Both the position numbers and the translations under genes were made by a program. DNA of 64,000 bases, taken from NCBI GenBank assembly GCA_020635675.1, contig JACJZJ010000005.1, forward strand, positions 323,730 through 387,729. The letters run 5' to 3'. Below the pieces are notes generated by a model. That model was given only the letters and a program-made list of their open reading frames with translations. It ran no database searches and was not told where the DNA came from. The DNA comes from Flavobacteriales bacterium (lineage in GTDB: Bacteria > Bacteroidota > Bacteroidia > Flavobacteriales_F > PHOS-HE28). Numbering within the stretch: position 1 is the first letter of the stretch; each line of letters starts with the position of its first letter. Shown piece by piece: positions 60,541 through 64,000 of this stretch.

Positions 60541-60930
60541 TCATAGCCGCAGCACACGCGTGCGTGTCGATCGGAGCTGTATCCGATCCGGTGGATCGCC
60601 ATCCGGACGGATGTCCGCGAGACGTTCCGTGCCTGCCAAAAAGGCCTGCGTGGGGAAAAGAAGAATGAAGGTGGCAAGAACGGGCACGACCACTTCCGTG
60701 GTCGTCGGCACCATTTCCTTCATCGTGCTACCCACCTTGTTCAGATCGCAGCAGGAGAGGTCGAGGGTGGCTTCACTGGATGAGGTGCCGCTGCCGCAGG
60801 TCACCGCCTCGCCCCAGGAAAGGATGTGCCGCCCGCTCATGCGGCAGTCCATGCGCCATAACGCCGGCATCACCTGCTGCCCCAGGAGCAGCAGCATCAG
60901 AACGATCGCGGAGCGCCGGATACCGGTCAT
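60541..60930 (-). CDS. HYC_CC_PP-like small protein at the head of the metal efflux operon
   Basis: A 129-residue protein. Start 'MTGIRRSAIVLMLLLLGQQV' gives a membrane segment; then 'MDCRMSGRHILSWGEAVTCG', a 'LSCCDLNK' Cys pair, a second hydrophobic stretch 'VVVPVLATFILLFPTQAF', and 'DGDPPDRIQLRSTR' near the end. The Cys...CysCys...ProPro order recalls the HYC_CC_PP family, found before CzcA/CusA genes in Bacteroidota. Role unknown. A TACCTTCG box is five bases before the ATG. Confidence 0.6.
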   Translation of the reverse strand: MTGIRRSAIVLMLLLLGQQVMPALWRMDCRMSGRHILSWGEAVTCGSGTSSSEATLDLSCCDLNKVGSTMKEMVPTTTEVVVPVLATFILLFPTQAFLAGTERLADIRPDGDPPDRIQLRSTRTRVLRL

Positions 60931-61232
60931 TTCTACGAAGGTAATCCATCGGCGGCTGGTCGTACCTGACCGATCAGCCGGAAGAATGGAAGGCCAACTT
61001 GAAGGAAATGACCGGAGGTCGGTTGCGCTACGCATGCTCGTGGACGCGCGGCGCGGTGTCTGATCCTGCCTCCAGGCCGGCGCACTCCCGCCGATCACAT
61101 GCACTCCCCGTTCACGGCGTACGCGCCCCTTCGGTCGAACACCCGGGCACCCGCCCTCGTCGCACTTCGTGGATACCTCCTCGCCCTATCGTGGCCGATC
61201 CACCCCTACTTCTCCACCAGCACGCACCGCGC
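60931..61232. other. Intergenic region with a bulged hairpin, no gene seen
   Basis: About 300 bases between the small Cys protein and the large T9SS gene. At 60953-60980 CGGCTG pairs with CAGCCG and an inner GTC/GAC, with a 4-base bulge. Several open frames cross it but none has family similarity. It holds the TACCTTCG box for the metal operon at 60936-60943. Confidence 0.5.
60936..60943 (-). promoter_or_regulatory. -7-like box of the metal efflux operon
   Basis: Minus strand TACCTTCG (TAnnTTyG), five bases before the ATG at 60930. No TTTG at -33. Confidence 0.4.
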
Positions 61233-63131
61233 TCAACGCATCACCAGCACACGACCCTTGCCCAACGGCCGGCCCTCCGACCACTGCACCAATTGGTAGA
61301 GCCCGGCCGGCAGACCGTCCGTGGCCATTCGCAGGTGATCCCCCTGCCGGACCACGGGCACGGCCATCTCGCGGCCGTCGGCATCGTATACGAACAGGTG
61401 TGCGTCCGGTGCCAGCGCGGGTACCATGGTCCAGGTGTCCGCCGGTGATGGGTGCGCCGGCAGGTCCACCGGCCGCAGCTCCTCCACACCGATCGTGCCG
61501 TCCGACGTACCGAAGGTGAACGCCGCGAACACCGGTATGGCATCATCGCTCTGCACGGTGCCCGCATCGTTGCCCTGGCAGCTACCCAGCGTCTGGCCCA
61601 CCGCACCGGACCAGCTCACGCCGTTCCAATAGGCCACACCAAGCGCACTGCAATCGCCCAGGTCGCTCCAGGCCGCGTCCTCCCAATACAGCGTCACGCG
61701 GGCGGCGTCCGTCGTCACCGCGCGCGTGAGCGTCCAGTGCTCCGTGGTGCTCACCGCCGCCAACCCGGCGTCGAGGGTGGTGGTGTCCGCATGGTGCGTG
61801 GGGAAGTATGTCGCGGTCAGTTCGGTGTCCTGATCGTTCAGTTCCTCCACACCGATCCGGCGCCAGAGGCCGTCCTGGCCCACGGGGAACACGAAATCAT
61901 CGTTCCCCACCTTGCGCAACGGGCCGGCCACGTGGCTCTGCGCGCTTCCGCTCGTGGCGGTCGCGCCCTGTAGCAGTGTCACCATGGCCGTGGGGTCCGT
62001 GTGCACCAGGCCGTTGTCCAATACCAGTGCACCCGCCACCGTGGTGTTGCCGGGCCCGGGCACAACACCCCCACCCGTGTTCGCGATGCGCAACCCGTGG
62101 AAGGCGGTGGCCGTCACCGTCTGGGTCGTGTCGCCCACGAAGGCCACGGTGTTCTGTTGTGCGGCGAACGTGCCCGCGTTCATCCAATCGCCGCTCACCG
62201 CCATTTCCGCCGGACCGGTATGCTGCAGGGTGGCACCCGCTTCGATCATCATATGGTGAAAACGGTAGCCGCCCGTTCCGCGCAGCTCGGTCTGGTCCAG
62301 CACCCGTGTCACACCCGCCGTGCCGTACACGCGACCAGCGTTGTGCACCACCAGCGCATTGTCCAGTCCAAGTTCACCGCCGGTCATCACCAGACTGTCG
62401 GTCGCGTGCGCCAGGTCCAGTGTCGCACCGTTCACCACCAGCGTGCCGCCGGTCAGTGCCACGCGCAGATCGATCGTGCTGTTGTTCGTGTTGCCAAGGC
62501 TGCCGTTCACCTGCATCGTGCCACCGTGCACCTCCAAACGGCCCGCACCGGAACCCGGGGCCACACCAAGCCACACCGCGTCGGTGTTCACCGTCAGCAT
62601 GCCGCCATGCACCGCGCACACGGGCGCGGAGGCGGTCACCGCCACGTCGAAGCCGAACTCGCCCGTGACCGTTGTGGTGCCACCGTTCTGGTCGAAGCGA
62701 CTGGGTTGCGTTCCGTCATCGCCCAGCACCAGACGCCCGGTGGTGATCGTGCCCGCGTCCAGGCCGAAGGTGCCACCCGTCTCCATGATCAGCCGATCGC
62801 TCAGGAGCGAACCGGCGGTCATCACCACTTGGGCGTCATCGGCAATGATCATGCGGTCAGCCACCGTCAGCGCGGCCGCGATCGCCAGCGTGGCGCCGTT
62901 CTGCACGAAGAGGCGGTCGGGCACGAAGGTGGCGCCCGTGGCCACCACCGGGGCGGCCATGGCGCCCGTGTAGTTCGCAGGGTCCACCGTCAGGTCCTCG
63001 CCGCTCAGCGGCCAGTCGGTCCAGTTCGCGGCGTTGTTCCAATCACTGTCCACGGCCCCGGTCCATTCCTGGGCATGCAGCGGTGCGGAAAAGAGCAGAA
63101 CGAAAGGCAGGTGGTAGAGGGATCGTGTCAT
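61233..63131 (-). CDS. T9SS type A secreted protein with beta-helix-like body
   Basis: A 632-residue secreted protein. Signal 'SLYHLPFVLLFSAPLHAQ' after ATG 63131. It begins 'WTGAVDSDWNNAANW', typical of autotransporter-style beta-helix proteins of this phylum, then repeats of about 20-25 residues with 'G-G-T-x-x-V-x-G' turns ('GTITTGRLVLGDDG', 'VHGGTMQVNGSLGNT', 'GGTLVVNGATLDLAH'). After 'VFPVGQDGLWRRIGVEE', the C-terminal about 80 residues form a T9SS sorting domain ('LPAHPSPADTWTMVPA' to 'GKGRVLVMR'). Probably surface-attached; function unknown. Confidence 0.85.
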   Translation of the reverse strand: MTRSLYHLPFVLLFSAPLHAQEWTGAVDSDWNNAANWTDWPLSGEDLTVDPANYTGAMAAPVVATGATFVPDRLFVQNGATLAIAAALTVADRMIIADDAQVVMTAGSLLSDRLIMETGGTFGLDAGTITTGRLVLGDDGTQPSRFDQNGGTTTVTGEFGFDVAVTASAPVCAVHGGMLTVNTDAVWLGVAPGSGAGRLEVHGGTMQVNGSLGNTNNSTIDLRVALTGGTLVVNGATLDLAHATDSLVMTGGELGLDNALVVHNAGRVYGTAGVTRVLDQTELRGTGGYRFHHMMIEAGATLQHTGPAEMAVSGDWMNAGTFAAQQNTVAFVGDTTQTVTATAFHGLRIANTGGGVVPGPGNTTVAGALVLDNGLVHTDPTAMVTLLQGATATSGSAQSHVAGPLRKVGNDDFVFPVGQDGLWRRIGVEELNDQDTELTATYFPTHHADTTTLDAGLAAVSTTEHWTLTRAVTTDAARVTLYWEDAAWSDLGDCSALGVAYWNGVSWSGAVGQTLGSCQGNDAGTVQSDDAIPVFAAFTFGTSDGTIGVEELRPVDLPAHPSPADTWTMVPALAPDAHLFVYDADGREMAVPVVRQGDHLRMATDGLPAGLYQLVQWSEGRPLGKGRVLVMR

Positions 63132-63466
63132 GGGCCGCGAAGCTGACCTGCAGCGCGCGAACGCGCACACCCGACCCTGACGAACCGGGAAGAAAGCGCG
63201 AAGGAACAGGATGCTGCGCCGGTCCCGGTCCTGCCGGGAAGGCCACCCCGTTCCGCGGTGTTCGCCCGGACCGATGCGGCGGTCGGGGACCTTCCGCACC
63301 ACGTTCGATCCACCTGAAGACGCCATTTCCTTTCCTGAATTCCCCATTTCCTCGCCCGAAGCGCCGTTCCACAAACCCGCAGTCCCCTCCAACACGACGC
63401 AAGCGTCCTTCAACTTCCTCGGAACTGCCATTGCTTCAGCCCGCGCTCGTCCGCGGCTGTGCCTTG

Positions 63467-63543
63467 CGCTGGCGCGGATCTTCGATCCGTGTCTTTGACC
63501 ATCCTAGCTCTCGTTCTTCGTTCGTCCCCGGCTGAGCCGCGGA
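63467..63543. repeat. R1 palindromic repeat, first copy of the right-end cluster
   Basis: Starts CGCTGGCGCGGATCTTCG, matches 48354-48420 closely, and shares the GGATC-TTC-GATCC palindrome. Confidence 0.7.
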
Positions 63544-63562
63544 TGGCCTTCTATGGATCCCT

Positions 63563-63588
63563 CCCTTGCGCCTTCGTGCCTCTGCGGC
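63563..63588 (+). repeat. R3-like repeat, degenerate copy
   Basis: Reads CTTGCGCCTTCGTGCCTCTG near its middle, a weaker relative of the R3 repeats at 43955-44001 and 63693-63727. Confidence 0.45.
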
Positions 63589-63613
63589 CGACCATCCATG
63601 CGCTTGCGCACTC

Positions 63614-63690
63614 GCTTGTTCGTCTGCGGCTGTGCCGCGGCTGCCCACCTCTGGCGCGCCAGTTCGCCTCACGAGGACAAACAAGCGCAC
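63614..63690. repeat. R1 palindromic repeat, second copy of the right-end cluster
   Basis: Starts CGCTTGTTCGTC and ends GACAAACAAGCG, 11 of 12 bases pairing. The middle has CTGGCGCGCCAG, a perfect palindrome. It matches 48397-48471 over its length. Confidence 0.7.
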
Positions 63691-63692
63691 CG

Positions 63693-63727
63693 ACCCTTTG
63701 CGTCCCTCGCGTCTTTGCGGTGAATTC
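63693..63727 (+). repeat. R3 repeat
   Basis: Contains CTTTGCGTCCCTCGCGTC, then TTTGCGGTGAA. Related to 43955-44001. Confidence 0.6.
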
Positions 63728-63766
63728 CATTGCCCTCCCTCTCTTCCATACCACCACACCAGATCA

Positions 63767-63808
63767 ACGAACAACCATGAACCAACAACGAATAACCATC
63801 AACCAACA
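63767..63808 (+). repeat. Two tandem 21-base repeats before smpB
   Basis: Units 63767-63787 and 63788-63808 begin ACGAACAACCATGAACC and ACGAATAACCATCAACC; 19 of 21 bases match. They end 32 bases before the smpB ATG. Confidence 0.65.
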
Positions 63809-63827
63809 CCCATCTTCCCCTCCCCCG

Positions 63828-63835
63828 TAGCTTCG
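63828..63835 (+). promoter_or_regulatory. -7-like box of smpB
   Basis: TAGCTTCG (TAnnTTyG), five bases before the smpB ATG. No TTTG at -33. Confidence 0.35.
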
Positions 63836-63840
63836 CCGCC

Positions 63841-64000
63841 ATGGCCGCCCCGACCATCGACGTGAAGAACCGCCGCGCCGCGTTCGAGTACCACCTGCTC
63901 GACACCTACGAATGCGGCATGGTGCTCATGGGCTCCGAGATCAAGAGCATCCGTGCGGGCGGTGCCAACCTCACCGATGCCTTCTGCACCTTCATCGGCG
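63841..64000 (+). CDS. smpB: SsrA-binding protein SmpB (3' partial)
   Basis: The first 53 codons of SmpB, cut by the window end. 'IDVKNRRAAFEYHLLDTYEC', 'GMVLMGSEIKSIRAGGANLT' and 'DAFCTFIG' are the conserved family start. SmpB brings tmRNA to stalled ribosomes for trans-translation. The ATG at 63841 follows a -7-like box by five bases. Confidence 0.92.
   Translation, partial: MAAPTIDVKNRRAAFEYHLLDTYECGMVLMGSEIKSIRAGGANLTDAFCTFIG

Larger units (their letters stand above)
63132..63840. other. Repeat-rich intergenic region upstream of smpB
   Basis: About 700 bases without a supportable gene. It holds an R1 repeat (63467-63543), a second R1 copy (63614-63690), R3-like repeats (63563-63588 and 63693-63727), a pair of 21-base tandem repeats (63767-63808) and the -7-like box of smpB. 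The open frames here have repeat-type composition and no family similarity. Confidence 0.7.

Noticed and set aside
63132..63840. Small genes upstream of smpB
   Set aside because: The ORFs cover R1 and R3 repeats and their translations recur as repeat-type peptides with no family features.
1..64000. CRISPR array, tRNA, rRNA, prophage or transposase
   Set aside because: No regular spaced repeats, cloverleaf-like segments, rRNA stretches or transposase/integrase motifs were found. The repeat families listed are dispersed or inverted, not CRISPR-like.

Overview
The window reads as a high-GC member of the Bacteroidota, most likely a Flavobacteriales-type genome. Seven secreted proteins end in type IX secretion system (T9SS) C-terminal sorting domains. 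There is a flexirubin-type DarA/DarB locus, and promoters follow the Bacteroidota pattern (TTTG at -33, TAnnTTTG at -7) rather than a sigma70 pattern. I see no rRNA, tRNA, CRISPR array, prophage or transposase. One gene enters from the left edge (T9SS protein) and one leaves at the right edge (smpB).

Layout. 1-13.7 kb: mixed housekeeping and secreted genes. These include a metallo-beta-lactamase lipoprotein, a frameshifted DUF1761 gene, a VOC protein, two paralogous T9SS proteins, a c-type heme lipoprotein, a methyltransferase, a GyrI-like protein and a coupled TMEM175/esterase/NAD-binding operon. A copper-flavoured trio follows (MbnP-like lipoprotein, outer-membrane barrel, small Cys protein). 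13.7-21.7 kb: a partial flexirubin locus on the minus strand, with a chain-length-factor-like ketosynthase, an active ketosynthase, an ABC exporter, a BtrH-like protein, a small conserved protein, DarB and DarA. 21.7-29.8 kb: glycosyltransferases, a WcaF-type acetyltransferase, a polysaccharide deacetylase and membrane proteins, many joined by 4-base ATGA overlaps that extend into darA. 29.8-38.1 kb: metallophosphoesterase, membrane protein, HMG-CoA lyase, a GxxExxY cassette with inverted ends, pyrD, an MntR-type regulator and an Nramp-USP fusion transporter. 38.1-48.3 kb: a carotenoid region with crtB, crtZ, a GT1 glycosyltransferase and crtI, plus an acyltransferase, an acyl carrier protein and a sulfotransferase that could decorate the pigment. 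48.6-60.9 kb: a copper/heavy-metal efflux operon (CusA with four apparent frameshifts, TolC, metal-binding lipoprotein, CusB, CopB ATPase) followed by a diheme peroxidase and a T9SS protein. 61.2-64 kb: a large T9SS protein, a repeat-rich intergenic region and the start of smpB.

Across the window, several dispersed repeat families occupy gene ends and starts, including the pyrD stop and the start of a DUF5686 gene. Many genes have a -7-like box only 3 to 8 bases before the ATG, which suggests leaderless mRNAs. All assignments come from reading the sequence and recalling family motifs; no database search was run.
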